Assembly: GCA_947034895.1 (NCBI GenBank)
Contig: OX344763.1
Coordinates: 61,585,093-61,649,092 of the forward strand
Length of the DNA: 64,000 nt
Direction: 5' to 3'
Origin: Rhytidiadelphus loreus
Lineage: Eukaryota > Streptophyta > Bryopsida > Hypnales > Hylocomiaceae
Position 1 is the first letter of the stretch; each line of letters begins with the position of its first letter. The notes under the pieces were generated by a model. It made no database searches. It saw only the letters and a program-made list of their open reading frames with translations, and was not told the DNA's origin. Both the position numbers and the translations under genes were made by a program. This document shows, piece after piece, positions 22,701-37,600 of the stretch.

Positions 22701-25700
22701 ATTTGGTGGTAAGATTGAATGCCTTGAATGTTAAACTAGAAATTGATGCACGAACCTTGTGCTGTACTTTCATGTCCAAGAAAATTGGACCTCATGAAAT
22801 TCACCTAAAGAAAAATGTGCAAGCATGTGGTGCAAGTTGCAATTCTTCTTGAATCCAAATATCCAAAAAAATATTCATTTGGTGGTAACATTGAATGCCT
22901 TGAATGTTAAACTAGAAAATAATGCACGAACCTTGTGCTGTACTTTCATCTCCAAGAAAATTGGACCTCATGAAATTCACCTCGAGAATAATGTGCAAGC
23001 ATGTGGTGCAAGTTGCAATTCTTCTTGAATCCAAATATCCAAAAAAATATTCATTGGGTGGTAACATTGGATGCCTTGAATGTTAAACTAGAAATTGATG
23101 CACGAACCTTGTGCTGTACTTTCATATCCAAGAAAATTGGACCTCATGAAATTCACCTAAAGAATAATGTGCAAGCATGTGGTGCAAGTTGCAATTCTTC
23201 TTCAATCCAAATATCCGAAAAAATATTCATTTGGTGGTAACATTGAATGCCTTGAATGTTAGACTAGAAATTGATGCACGAACCTTGTGCTGTACTTTCA
23301 TATCGAAGAAAATTGGACCTCATGAAATTCACCTAAAGAATAATGTGCAAGCATGTGGTGCAAGTTGCAATTCTTCTTCAATCCAAATATCCGAAAAAAT
23401 ATTCATTGGGTGGTAACATTGGATGCCTTGAATGTTAAACTAGAAATTGATGCACGAACCTTGTGCTGTACTTTCATTTCCAAGAAAATTGGACCTCATG
23501 AAATTCACCTAGAGAATAATGTGCAAGCATGTGGTGCAAGTTGCAATTCTTCTTGAATCCAAATATCCAAGAAAATATTCATTTGGTGGTAACATTGAAT
23601 GCCTTGAATGTTAAACTAGAAATTGATGCACGAACCTTGTGCTGTACTTTCATGTCCAAGAAAATTGGACCTCATGAAATTCACCTAGAGAATAATGTGC
23701 AAGCATGTGGTGCAAGTTGCAATTCTTCTTCAATCCAAATATCCAAAAAAATATTCATTGGGTGGTAACATTGAATGCCTTGAATGTTAAACTAGAAATT
23801 GGTGCACGAACCTTGTGGTGTACTTTCATGCCCAAGAAAATTGGACCTCATGAAATTCACCTAAAGAATAATGTGCAAGCATGTGGTGCAAGTTGCAATT
23901 CTTCTTGCATCCAATTATCCAAAAAAATATTCATTTGGTGGTAACATTGGATGCCTTGAATGTTAAACTAGAAATTGATGCACGAACCTTGTCCTGTACT
24001 TTCATGTCCAAGAAAATTGGACCTCATGAAATTCACCTAGAGAATAATGTGCAAGCATGTGGTGCAAGTTGCAATTCTTCTTGAATCCAAATATCCAAGA
24101 AAATATTCATTTGGTGGTAACATTGGATGCCTTCAATGTCAAACTAGAAATTGATGCACGAACCTTGTGCTGTACTTTCATGTCCAAGAAAATTGGACCT
24201 CATGAAATTCACCTAAAGAAAAATGTGCAAGCATGTGGTGCAAGTTGCAATTCTTCTTGAATCCAAATATCCAAAAAAATATTCATTTGGTGGTAACATT
24301 GAATGCCTTGAATGTTAAACTAGAAATTGGTGCACGAACCTTGTGCTGTACTTTCATGCCCAAGAAAATTGGACCTCATGAAATTCACCTAAAGAATAAT
24401 GTGCAAGCATGTGGTGCAAGTTGCAATTCTTCTTGCATCCAGTTATCCAAAAAAATATTCATTTGGTGGTAACATTGAATGCCTTGAATGTTAAACTAGA
24501 AATTGATGCACGAACCTTGTGCTGTACTTTCATGTCCAAGAAAATTGGACCTCATGAAATTCACCTAGAGAATAATGTACAAGCATGTGGTGCAAGTTGC
24601 AATTCTTCTTGAATCCAAATATCCAAAAAAATATTCATTGGGTGGTAACATTGGATGCCTTGAATGTTAAACTAGAAATTGATGCACGAACCTTGAGCTG
24701 TACTTTCATATCCAAGAAAATTGGACCTCATGAAATTCACCTAAAGAATAATGTGCAAGCATGTGGTGCAAGTTGCAATTCTTCTTCAATCCAAATATCC
24801 AAAAAAATATTCATTGGGTGGTAACATTGGATGCCTTGAATGTTAAACTAGAAATTGATGCACGAACCTTGAGCTGTACTTTCATGCCCAAGAAAATTGG
24901 ACCTCATGAAATTCACCTAAAGAATAATGTGCAAGCATGTGGTGCAAGTTGCAATTCTTCTTCAATCCAAATATCCAAAAAAATATTCATTGGGTGGTAA
25001 CATTGGATGCCTTGAATGTTAAACTAGAAATTGATGCACGAACCTTGAGCTGTACTTTCATGTCCAAGAAAATTGGACCTCATGAAATTCACCTAGAGAA
25101 TAATGTACAAGCATGTGGTGCAAGTTCCAATTCTTCTTGAATCCAAATATCCAAAAAAATATTCATTGGGTGGTAACATTGGATGCCTTGAATGTTAAAC
25201 TAGAAATTGATGCACGAACCTTGAGCTGTACTTTCATATCCAAGAAAATTGGATCTCATGAAATTCACCTAAAGAATAATGTGCAAGCATGTGGTGCAAG
25301 TTGCAATTCTTCTTGAATCCAAATATCCAAAAAAATATTCATTGGGTGGTAACATTGGATGCCTTGAATGTTAAACTAGAAATTGATGCACGAACCTTGT
25401 GCTGTACTTTCATGCCCAAGAAAATTGGACCTCATGAAATTCACCTAAAGAATAATGTGCAAGCAAGTGGTGCAAGTTGCAATTCTTCTTCAATCCAAAT
25501 ATCCAAAAAAATATTCATTGGGTGGTAACATTGGATGCCTTGAATGTTAAACTAGAAATTGATGCACGAACCTTGAGCTGTACTTTCATGCCCAAGAAAA
25601 TTGGACCTCATGAAATTCACCTAGAGAATAATGTGCAAGCATGTGGTGCAAGTTGCAATTCTTCTTGAATCCAAATATCCAAGAAAATATTCATTTGGTG

Positions 25701-25724
25701 GTAACATTGGATGCCTTGAATGTC
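19711..25724 (+). repeat. Transition domain: B lost, new A variants appear
   Basis: Apart from one unit near 22120-22350 copied from about 18950-19180 (offset 3,167 bp), no B segments occur. The CCTTGAGCTG variant is first seen at 20819. Internal copies include 20185-20900 with 24057-24772 (offset 3,872 bp, 22 monomers) and about 21480-21930 with 23064-23510 (offset 1,584 bp, 9 monomers). The latter pair shares the rare ATATCCGAAAAAATATTC. The domain mixes left-type landmarks with right-type variants. Confidence 0.75.
24639..25694 (+). repeat. Run of six nearly identical monomers
   Basis: The monomers starting 24639, 24815, 24991, 25167, 25343 and 25519 all begin TTGGGTGGTAACATTGGATG, and five of the six carry CCTTGAGCTG. 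This single-monomer expansion contrasts with the multi-monomer units on either side. Private changes are GGTGCAAGTTCC near 25125, AATTGGATCTCATG near 25250 and GCAAGCAAGTGG near 25460. Confidence 0.75.
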
Positions 25725-28700
25725 AAACTAGAAATTGATGCCTGAACCTTGTGCTGTACTTTCATGTCCAAGAAAATTGGACCTCATGAAATTCACCTAA
25801 AGAAAAATGTGCAAGCATGTGGTGCAAGTTGCAATTCTTCTTGAATCCAAATATCCAAAAAAATATTCATTTGGTGGTAACATTGAATGCCTTGAATGTT
25901 AAACTAGAAATTGGTGCACGAACCTTGTGCTGTACTTTCATGCCCAAGAAAATTGGACCTCATGAAATTCACCTAGAGAATAATGTGCAAGCATGTGGTG
26001 CAAGTTGCAATTCTTCTTCAATCCAAATATCCAAGAAAATATTCATTTGGTGGTAACATTGAATGCCTTGAATGTTAAACTAGAAAATAATGCACGAACC
26101 TTGTGCTGTACTTTCATTTCCAAGAAAATTGGACCTCATGAAATTCAACTAGAGAATAATGTGCAAGCATGTGGTGCAAGTTGCAATTCTTCTTCAATCC
26201 AAATATCCAAGAAAATATTCATTTGGTGGTAACATTGGATGCCTTGAATGTTAAACTAGAAATTGATGCACGAACCTTGTGCTGTACTTTCATGTCCAAT
26301 AAGATTGGACCTCATGAAATTCACCTAAAGAATAATGTGCAAGCATGTGGTGCAAGTTGCAATTCTTCTTGCATCCAGTTATCCAAAAAATTATTCATTT
26401 GGTGGTAACATTGAATGCCTTGAATGTTAAACTAGAAATTGGTGCACGAACCTTGTGCTGTACTTTCATGTCCAAGAAAATTGGACCTCATGAAATTCAC
26501 CTAAAGAATAATGTGCAAGCATGTGGTGCAAGTTGCAATTCTTCTTCAATCCAAATATCCAAAAAAATATTCATTTGGTGGTAACATTGAATGCCTTGAA
26601 TGTTAAACTAGAAATTGATGCACGAACCTTGTGCTGTACTTTCAAGTCCAAGAAAATTGGACTTCATGAAATTCACCTAGAGAATAATGTGCAAGCATGT
26701 GGTGCAAGTTGCAATTCTTCTTCAATCCAAATATCCAAAAAAAAATTCATTTGGTGGTAACATTGAATGCCTTGAATGTTAAACTAGAAATTGGTGCACG
26801 AACCTTGTGTTGTACTTTCATGCCCAAGAAAATTGGACCTCATGAAATTCACCTAAAGAATAATGTGCAAGCATGTGGTGCAAGTTGCAATTCTTCTTCA
26901 ATCCAAATATCCAAAAAAATATTCATTGGGTGGTAACATTGGATGCCTTGAATGTTAAACTAGAAATTGATGCATGAACCTTGAGCTGTACTTTCATATC
27001 CAAGAAAATTGGACCTCATGAAATTCACCTAAAGAATAATGTGCAAGCATGTGGTGCAAGTTGCAATTCTTCTTGAATCCAAATATCCAAAAAAATATTC
27101 ACTTGTTGGTAACATTGAATGCCTTGAATGTTAAACTAGAAATTGGTGCACGATCCTTGTGCTGTACTTTCATGCCCAAGAAATTTGGACCTCATGAAAT
27201 TCACCTAGAGAATAATGTGCAAGCATGTGGTGCAAGTTGCAATTCTTCTTCAATCCAAATATCCAAGAAAATATTCATTTGGTGGTAACATTGAATGCCT
27301 TGAATGTTAAACTAGAAAATAATGCACGAACCTTGTGCTGTACTTTCATTTCCAAGAAAATTGGACCTCATGAAATTCAACTAGAGAATAATGTGCAAGC
27401 ATGTGGTGCAAGTTGCAATTCTTCTTCAATCCAAATATCCAAGAAAATATTCATTTGGTGGTAACATTGGATGCCTTGAATGTTAAACTAGAAATTGATG
27501 CACGAACCTTGTGCTGTACTTTCATGTCCAATAAAATTGGACCTCATGAAATTCACCTAAAGAATAATGTGCAAGCATGTGGTGCAAGTTGCAATTCTTC
27601 TTGCATCCAGTTATCCAAAAAATTATTCATTTGGTGGTAACATTGAATGCCTTGAATGTTAAACTAGAAATTGGTGCACGAACCTTGTGCTGTGCTTTCA
27701 TGTCCAAGAAAATTGGACCTCATGAAATTCACCTAGAGAATAATGTGCAAGCATGTGGTGCAAGTTGCAATTCTTCTTCAATCCAAATATCCAAAAAAAT
27801 ATTCATTTGGTGGTAACATTGAATGCCTTGAATGTTAAACTAGAAATTGATGCACGAACCTTGTGCTGTACTTTCAAGTCCAAGAAAATTGGACTTCATG
27901 AAATTCACCTAGAGAATAATGTGCAAGCATGTGGTGCAAGTTGCAATTCTTCTTGCATCCAGTTATCCAAAAAAAAATTCATTTGGTGGTAACATTGAAT
28001 GCCTTGAATGTTAAACTAGAAATTGATGCACGAACCTTGTGCTGTACTTTCATGTCCAATAAGATTGGACCTCATGAAATTCACCTAAAGAATAATGAGC
28101 AAGCATGTGGTGCAAGTTCCAATTCTTCTTGCATCCAGTTATCCAGAAAAATATTCATTCGGTGGTAACATTGAATGCCTTGAATGTTAAACTAGAAATT
28201 GATGCACGAACCTTGTGCTGTACTTTCATGCCCAAGAGTATTGGACTTCATGAAATTCACCTAGAGAATAATGTGCAAGCATGTGGTGCAAGTTGCAATT
28301 CTTCTTGCATCCAGTTATCCAAAAAAATATTCATTTGGTGGTAACATTGAATGCCTTGAATGTTAAACTAGAAATTGGTGCATGAACCTTGTGCTGTACT
28401 TTCATGCCCAAGAAAATTGGACCTCATGAAATTCACCTAAAGAATAATGAGCAAGCATGTGGTGCAAGTTCCAATTCTTCTTGCATCCAGTTATCCAAAA
28501 AAATATTCATTTGGTGGTAACATTGAATGCCTTGAATGTTAAACTAGAAATTGATGCACGAACCTTGTGCTGTACTTTCATGTCCAAGAGAATTGGACTT
28601 CATGAAATTCACCTAGAGAATAATGTGCAAGCATGTGGTGCAAGTTGCAATTCTTCTTGAATCCAAATATCCAAAAAAATATTCATTGGGTGGTAACATT

Positions 28701-30316
28701 GAATGCCTTGAATGTTAAACTAGAAATTGATGCACGAACCTTCTGCTGTACTTTCATGTCCAAGAAAATTGGACCTCATGAAATTCACCTAAAGAATAAT
28801 GTGCAAGCATGTGGTGCAAGTTGCAATTCTTCTTGAATCCAAACATCCAAGAAAATATTCATTCGGTGGTAACATTGAATGCCTTGAATGTTAAACTAGA
28901 AATTGATGCACGAACCTTGTGCTGTACTTTCATGTCCAAGAAAATTGGACTTCATGAAATTCACCTAAACAATAATGTGCAAGCATGTGGTGCAAGTTGC
29001 AATTCTTCTTCAATCCAAACATCCAAGAAAATATTCATTTGGTGGTAACTTTGAATGCCTTGAATGTTAAACTAGAAATTGATGCACGAACCTTGAGCTG
29101 TACTTTCATATCCAAGAAAATTGGACCTCATGAAATTCACCTAAAGAATAATGTGCAAGCATGTGGTGCAAGTTGCAATTCTTCTTCAATCCAAATATCC
29201 AAAAAAATATTCATTTGGTGGTAACATTGAATGCCTTGAATGTTAAACTAGAAATTGGTGCACGAACCTTGTGCTGTACTTTCATGCCCAAGAAAATTGG
29301 ACCTCATGAAATTCACCTAGAGAATAATGTGCAAGCATGTGGTGCAAGTTGCAATTCTTCTTGCATCCAGTTATCCAAAAAAATATTCATTTGGTGGTAA
29401 CATTGAATGCCTTGAATGTTAAACTAGAAATTGATGCACGAACCTTGTGCTGTACTTTCATGTCCAAGAAAATTGGACTTCATGAAATTCACCTACAGAA
29501 TAATGTGCAAGCATGTGGTGCAAGTTGCAATTCTTCTTCAATCCAAATATCCAAAAAAATATTCATTTGGTGGTAACATTGAATGCCTTGAATGTTAAAC
29601 TAGAAATTGATACACGAACCTTGTGCTGTACTTTCATATCCAAGAAAATTGGACCTCATGAAATTCACCTAAAGAATAATGTGCAAGCATGTGGTGCAAG
29701 TTGCAATTCTTCTTCAATCCAAATATCCAAAAAAATATTCATTGGGTGGTAACATTGGATGCCTTGAATGTTAAACTAGAAATTGGTGCACGAACCTTGT
29801 GCTGTACTTTCATGCCCAAGAAAATTGGACCTCATGAAATTCACCTAGAGAATAATGTGCAAGCATGTGGTGCAAGTTGCAATTCTTCTTGAATCCAAAA
29901 ATCCAAGAAAATATTCATTTGGTGGTAACATTGGATGCCTTGAATGTTAAACTAGAAATTGATGCACGAACCTTGTGCTGTACTTTCATGTCCAATAAAA
30001 TTGGACCTCATGAAATTCACCTAAAGAATAATGTGCAAGCATGTGGTGCAAGTTGCAATTCTTCTTGCATCCAGTTATCCAAAAAATTATTCATTTGGTG
30101 GTAACATTGAATGCCTTGAATGTTAAACTAGAAATTGGTGCACGAACCTTGTGCTGTACTTTCATGTCCAAGAAAATTGGACCTCATGAAATTCACCTAA
30201 AGAATAATGTGCAAGCATGTGGTGCAAGTTGCAATTCTTCTTCAATCCAAATATCCAAAAAAATATTCATTTGGTGGTAACATTGAATGCCTTGAATGTT
30301 AAACTAGAAATTGATG
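25725..30316 (+). repeat. Long higher-order copy, 44-monomer offset (copy 1)
   Basis: This stretch matches 33469-38060 at an offset of 7,744 bp (44 monomers). The first shared private variant is GATGCCTGAACC at about 25738. The left edge is set at 25724 (C versus T at 33468), and the right edge at about 30317, where this copy has GCCTGAACC and the other has GCACGAACC. Sparse differences include ATTCACTTGTTGG against ATTCATTTGTTGG near 27100, CACGATCC against CACGAACC near 27150, and CCAAAAAAAAATTC near 26740 and 27970. Confidence 0.85.
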
Positions 30317-31515
30317 CCTGAACCTTGTGCTGTACTTTCATGTCCAAGAAAATTGGACCTCATGAAATTCACCTAAAGAAAAATGTGCAAGCATGTGGTG
30401 CAAGTTGCAATTCTTCTTGAATCCAAATATCCAAAAAAATATTCATTTGGTGGTAACATTGAATGCCTTGAATGTTAAACTAGAAATTGGTGCACGAACC
30501 TTGTGCTGTACTTTCATGCCCAAGAAAATTGGACCTCATGAAATTCACCTAGAGAATAATGTGCAAGCATGTGGTGCAAGTTGCAATTCTTCTTCAATCC
30601 AAATATCCAAGAAAATATTCATTTGGTGGTAACATTGAATGCCTTGAATGTTAAACTAGAAAATAATGCACGAACCTTGTGCTGTACTTTCATTTCCAAG
30701 AAAATTGGACCTCATGAAATTCAACTAGAGAATAATGTGCAAGCATGTGGTGCAAGTTGCAATTCTTCTTCAATCCAAATATCCAAGAAAATATTCATTC
30801 GGTGGTAACATTGGATGCCTTGAATGTTAAACTAGAAATTGATGCACGAACCTCGTGCTGTACTTTCATGTCCAATAAGATTGGACCTCATGAAATTCAC
30901 CTAAAGAATAATGTGCAAGCATGTGGTGCAAGTTCCAATTCTTCTTGCATCCAGTTATCCAAAAAATTATTCATTTGGTGGTAACATTGAATGCCTTGAA
31001 TGTTAAACTAGAAATTGGTGCACGAACCTTGTGTTGTACTTTCATGCCCAAGAAAATTGGACCTCATGAAATTCACCTAAAGAATAATGTGCAAGCATGT
31101 GGTGCAAGTTGCAATTCTTCTTCAATCCAAATATCCAAAAAAATATTCATTGGGTGGTAACATTGAATGCCTTGAATGTTAAACTAGAAATTGATGCACG
31201 AACCTTGTGCTGTACTTTCAAGTCCAAGAAAATTGGACTTCATGAAATTCACCTAGAGAATAATGTGCAAGCATGTGGTGCAAGTTGCAATTCTTCTTCA
31301 ATCCAAATATCCAAAAAAATATTCATTTGGTGGTAACATTGAATGCCTTGAATGTTAAACTAGAAATTGGTGCACGAACCTTGTGTTGTACTTTCATGCC
31401 CAAGAAAATTGGACCTCATGAAATTCACCTAAAGAATAATGTGCAAGCATGTGGTGCAAGTTGCAATTCTTCTTCAATCCAAATATCCAAAAAAATATTC
31501 ATTGGGTGGTAACAT
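28348..31515 (+). repeat. 18-monomer higher-order repeat, tandem copy 1
   Basis: This is a 3,168-bp unit followed directly by its copy. Shared markers in order are GGTGCATGAACC, AATGAGCAAGC, GTTCCAATTC, TCCAAGAGAATTGG, CCTTCTGCTG, AAACATCCAAG, GGTAACTTTG, CTACAGAAT, GATACACG and GATGCCTGAACC. Differences include ATTCGGTGG near 30800, CCTCGTGCTG near 30852 and AAAAATCCAAG near 29897. Limits are approximate. Confidence 0.85.
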
Positions 31516-34500
31516 TGAATGCCTTGAATGTTAAACTAGAAATTGGTGCATGAACCTTGTGCTGTACTTTCATGCCCAAGAAAATTGGACCTCATGAAAT
31601 TCACCTAAAGAATAATGAGCAAGCATGTGGTGCAAGTTCCAATTCTTCTTGCATCCAGTTATCCAAAAAAATATTCATTTGGTGGTAACATTGAATGCCT
31701 TGAATGTTAAACTAGAAATTGATGCACGAACCTTGTGCTGTACTTTCATGTCCAAGAGAATTGGACTTCATGAAATTCACCTAGAGAATAATGTGCAAGC
31801 ATGTGGTGCAAGTTGCAATTCTTCTTGAATCCAAATATCCAAAAAAATATTCATTGGGTGGTAACATTGAATGCCTTGAATGTTAAACTAGAAATTGATG
31901 CACGAACCTTCTGCTGTACTTTCATGTCCAAGAAAATTGGACCTCATGAAATTCACCTAAAGAATAATGTGCAAGCATGTGGTGCAAGTTGCAATTCTTC
32001 TTGAATCCAAACATCCAAGAAAATATTCATTCGGTGGTAACATTGAATGCCTTGAATGTTAAACTAGAAATTGATGCACGAACCTTGTGCTGTACTTTCA
32101 TGTCCAAGAAAATTGGACTTCATGAAATTCACCTAAACAATAATGTGCAAGCATGTGGTGCAAGTTGCAATTCTTCTTCAATCCAAACATCCAAGAAAAT
32201 ATTCATTTGGTGGTAACTTTGAATGCCTTGAATGTTAAACTAGAAATTGATGCACGAACCTTGAGCTGTACTTTCATATCCAAGAAAATTGGACCTCATG
32301 AAATTCACCTAAAGAATAATGTGCAAGCATGTGGTGCAAGTTGCAATTCTTCTTCAATCCAAATATCCAAAAAAATATTCATTTGGTGGTAACATTGAAT
32401 GCCTTGAATGTTAAACTAGAAATTGGTGCACGAACCTTGTGCTGTACTTTCATGCCCAAGAAAATTGGACCTCATGAAATTCACCTAGAGAATAATGTGC
32501 AAGCATGTGGTGCAAGTTGCAATTCTTCTTGCATCCAGTTATCCAAAAAAATATTCATTTGGTGGTAACATTGAATGCCTTGAATGTTAAACTAGAAATT
32601 GATGCACGAACCTTGTGCTGTACTTTCATGTCCAAGAAAATTGGACTTCATGAAATTCACCTACAGAATAATGTGCAAGCATGTGGTGCAAGTTGCAATT
32701 CTTCTTCAATCCAAATATCCAAAAAAATATTCATTTGGTGGTAACATTGAATGCCTTGAATGTTAAACTAGAAATTGATACACGAACCTTGTGCTGTACT
32801 TTCATATCCAAGAAAATTGGACCTCATGAAATTCACCTAAAGAATAATGTGCAAGCATGTGGTGCAAGTTGCAATTCTTCTTCAATCCAAATATCCAAAA
32901 AAATATTCATTGGGTGGTAACATTGGATGCCTTGAATGTTAAACTAGAAATTGGTGCACGAACCTTGTGCTGTACTTTCATGCCCAAGAAAATTGGACCT
33001 CATGAAATTCACCTAGAGAATAATGTGCAAGCATGTGGTGCAAGTTGCAATTCTTCTTGAATCCAAATATCCAAGAAAATATTCATTTGGTGGTAACATT
33101 GGATGCCTTGAATGTTAAACTAGAAATTGATGCACGAACCTTGTGCTGTACTTTCATGTCCAATAAAATTGGACCTCATGAAATTCACCTAAAGAATAAT
33201 GTGCAAGCATGTGGTGCAAGTTGCAATTCTTCTTGCATCCAGTTATCCAAAAAATTATTCATTTGGTGGTAACATTGAATGCCTTGAATGTTAAACTAGA
33301 AATTGGTGCACGAACCTTGTGCTGTACTTTCATGTCCAAGAAAATTGGACCTCATGAAATTCACCTAAAGAATAATGTGCAAGCATGTGGTGCAAGTTGC
33401 AATTCTTCTTCAATCCAAATATCCAAAAAAATATTCATTTGGTGGTAACATTGAATGCCTTGAATGTTAAACTAGAAATTGATGCCTGAACCTTGTGCTG
33501 TACTTTCATGTCCAAGAAAATTGGACCTCATGAAATTCACCTAAAGAAAAATGTGCAAGCATGTGGTGCAAGTTGCAATTCTTCTTGAATCCAAATATCC
33601 AAAAAAATATTCATTTGGTGGTAACATTGAATGCCTTGAATGTTAAACTAGAAATTGGTGCACGAACCTTGTGCTGTACTTTCATGCCCAAGAAAATTGG
33701 ACCTCATGAAATTCACCTAGAGAATAATGTGCAAGCATGTGGTGCAAGTTGCAATTCTTCTTCAATCCAAATATCCAAGAAAATATTCATTTGGTGGTAA
33801 CATTGAATGCCTTGAATGTTAAACTAGAAAATAATGCACGAACCTTGTGCTGTACTTTCATTTCCAAGAAAATTGGACCTCATGAAATTCAACTAGAGAA
33901 TAATGTGCAAGCATGTGGTGCAAGTTGCAATTCTTCTTCAATCCAAATATCCAAGAAAATATTCATTTGGTGGTAACATTGGATGCCTTGAATGTTAAAC
34001 TAGAAATTGATGCACGAACCTTGTGCTGTACTTTCATGTCCAATAAGATTGGACCTCATGAAATTCACCTAAAGAATAATGTGCAAGCATGTGGTGCAAG
34101 TTGCAATTCTTCTTGCATCCAGTTATCCAAAAAATTATTCATTTGGTGGTAACATTGAATGCCTTGAATGTTAAACTAGAAATTGGTGCACGAACCTTGT
34201 GCTGTACTTTCATGTCCAAGAAAATTGGACCTCATGAAATTCACCTAAAGAATAATGTGCAAGCATGTGGTGCAAGTTGCAATTCTTCTTCAATCCAAAT
34301 ATCCAAAAAAATATTCATTTGGTGGTAACATTGAATGCCTTGAATGTTAAACTAGAAATTGATGCACGAACCTTGTGCTGTACTTTCAAGTCCAAGAAAA
34401 TTGGACTTCATGAAATTCACCTAGAGAATAATGTGCAAGCATGTGGTGCAAGTTGCAATTCTTCTTCAATCCAAATATCCAAAAAAATATTCATTTGGTG

Positions 34501-34683
34501 GTAACATTGAATGCCTTGAATGTTAAACTAGAAATTGGTGCACGAACCTTGTGTTGTACTTTCATGCCCAAGAAAATTGGACCTCATGAAATTCACCTAA
34601 AGAATAATGTGCAAGCATGTGGTGCAAGTTGCAATTCTTCTTCAATCCAAATATCCAAAAAAATATTCATTGGGTGGTAACAT
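31516..34683 (+). repeat. 18-monomer higher-order repeat, tandem copy 2
   Basis: This unit repeats 28348-31515 at an offset of 3,168 bp with the same marker order. Its distal part also matches the start of the 44-monomer copy at 25725, so two duplication layers overlap here. The first half of the unit is present a third time near 36092-38060. Confidence 0.85.
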
Positions 34684-37600
34684 TGGATGCCTTGAATGTT
34701 AAACTAGAAATTGATGCATGAACCTTGAGCTGTACTTTCATATCCAAGAAAATTGGACCTCATGAAATTCACCTAAAGAATAATGTGCAAGCATGTGGTG
34801 CAAGTTGCAATTCTTCTTGAATCCAAATATCCAAAAAAATATTCATTTGTTGGTAACATTGAATGCCTTGAATGTTAAACTAGAAATTGGTGCACGAACC
34901 TTGTGCTGTACTTTCATGCCCAAGAAATTTGGACCTCATGAAATTCACCTAGAGAATAATGTGCAAGCATGTGGTGCAAGTTGCAATTCTTCTTCAATCC
35001 AAATATCCAAGAAAATATTCATTTGGTGGTAACATTGAATGCCTTGAATGTTAAACTAGAAAATAATGCACGAACCTTGTGCTGTACTTTCATTTCCAAG
35101 AAAATTGGACCTCATGAAATTCAACTAGAGAATAATGTGCAAGCATGTGGTGCAAGTTGCAATTCTTCTTCAATCCAAATATCCAAGAAAATATTCATTT
35201 GGTGGTAACATTGGATGCCTTGAATGTTAAACTAGAAATTGATGCACGAACCTTGTGCTGTACTTTCATGTCCAATAAAATTGGACCTCATGAAATTCAC
35301 CTAAAGAATAATGTGCAAGCATGTGGTGCAAGTTGCAATTCTTCTTGCATCCAGTTATCCAAAAAATTATTCATTTGGTGGTAACATTGAATGCCTTGAA
35401 TGTTAAACTAGAAATTGGTGCACGAACCTTGTGCTGTACTTTCATGTCCAAGAAAATTGGACCTCATGAAATTCACCTAGAGAATAATGTGCAAGCATGT
35501 GGTGCAAGTTGCAATTCTTCTTCAATCCAAATATCCAAAAAAATATTCATTTGGTGGTGACATTGAATGCCTTGAATGTTAAACTAGAAATTGATGCACG
35601 AACCTTGTGCTGTACTTTCAAGTCCAAGAAAATTGGACTTCATGAAATTCACCTAGAGAATAATGTGCAAGCATGTGGTGCAAGTTGCAATTCTTCTTGC
35701 ATCCAGTTATCCAAAAAAATATTCATTTGGTGGTAACATTGAATGCCTTGAATGTTAAACTAGAAATTGATGCACGAACCTTGTGCTGTACTTTCATGTC
35801 CAATAAGATTGGACCTCATGAAATTCACCTAAAGAATAATGAGCAAGCATGTGGTGCAAGTTCCAATTCTTCTTGCATCCAGTTATCCAGAAAAATATTC
35901 ATTCGGTGGTAACATTGAATGCCTTGAATGTTAAACTAGAAATTGATGCACGAACCTTGTGCTGTACTTTCATGCCCAAGAGTATTGGACTTCATGAAAT
36001 TCACCTAGAGAATAATGTGCAAGCATGTGGTGCAAGTTGCAATTCTTCTTGCATCCAGTTATCCAAAAAAATATTCATTTGGTGGTAACATTGAATGCCT
36101 TGAATGTTAAACTAGAAATTGGTGCATGAACCTTGTGCTGTACTTTCATGCCCAAGAAAATTGGACCTCATGAAATTCACCTAAAGAATAATGAGCAAGC
36201 ATGTGGTGCAAGTTCCAATTCTTCTTGCATCCAGTTATCCAAAAAAATATTCATTTGGTGGTAACATTGAATGCCTTGAATGTTAAACTAGAAATTGATG
36301 CACGAACCTTGTGCTGTACTTTCATGTCCAAGAGAATTGGACTTCATGAAATTCACCTAGAGAATAATGTGCAAGCATGTGGTGCAAGTTGCAATTCTTC
36401 TTGAATCCAAATATCCAAAAAAATATTCATTGGGTGGTAACATTGAATGCCTTGAATGTTAAACTAGAAATTGATGCACGAACCTTCTGCTGTACTTTCA
36501 TGTCCAAGAAAATTGGACCTCATGAAATTCACCTAAAGAATAATGTGCAAGCATGTGGTGCAAGTTGCAATTCTTCTTGAATCCAAACATCCAAGAAAAT
36601 ATTCATTCGGTGGTAACATTGAATGCCTTGAATGTTAAACTAGAAATTGATGCACGAACCTTGTGCTGTACTTTCATGTCCAAGAAAATTGGACTTCATG
36701 AAATTCACCTAAACAATAATGTGCAAGCATGTGGTGCAAGTTGCAATTCTTCTTCAATCCAAACATCCAAGAAAATATTCATTTGGTGGTAACTTTGAAT
36801 GCCTTGAATGTTAAACTAGAAATTGATGCACGAACCTTGAGCTGTACTTTCATATCCAAGAAAATTGGACCTCATGAAATTCACCTAAAGAATAATGTGC
36901 AAGCATGTGGTGCAAGTTGCAATTCTTCTTCAATCCAAATATCCAAAAAAATATTCATTTGGTGGTAACATTGAATGCCTTGAATGTTAAACTAGAAATT
37001 GGTGCACGAATCTTGTGCTGTACTTTCATGCCCAAGAAAATTGGACCTCATGAAATTCACCTAGAGAATAATGTGCAAGCATGTGGTGCAAGTTGCAATT
37101 CTTCTTGCATCCAGTTATCCAAAAAAATATTCATTTGGTGGTAACATTGAATGCCTTGAATGTTAAACTAGAAATTGATGCACGAACCTTGTGCTGTACT
37201 TTCATGTCCAAGAAAATTGGACTTCATGAAATTCACCCACAGAATAATGTGCAAGCATGTGGTGCAAGTTGCAATTCTTCTTCAATCCAAATATCCAAAA
37301 AAATATTCATTTGGTGGTAACATTGAATGCCTTGAATGTTAAACTAGAAATTGATACACGAACCTTGTGCTGTACTTTCATATCCAAGAAAATTGGACCT
37401 CATGAAATTCACCTAAAGAATAATGTGCAAGCATGTGGTGCAAGTTGCAATTCTTCTTCAATCCAAATATCCAAAAAAATATTCATTGGGTGGTAACATT
37501 GGATGCCTTGAATGTTAAACTAGAAATTGGTGCACGAACCTTGTGCTGTACTTTCATGCCCAAGAAAATTGGACCTCATGAAATTCACCTAGAGAATAAT

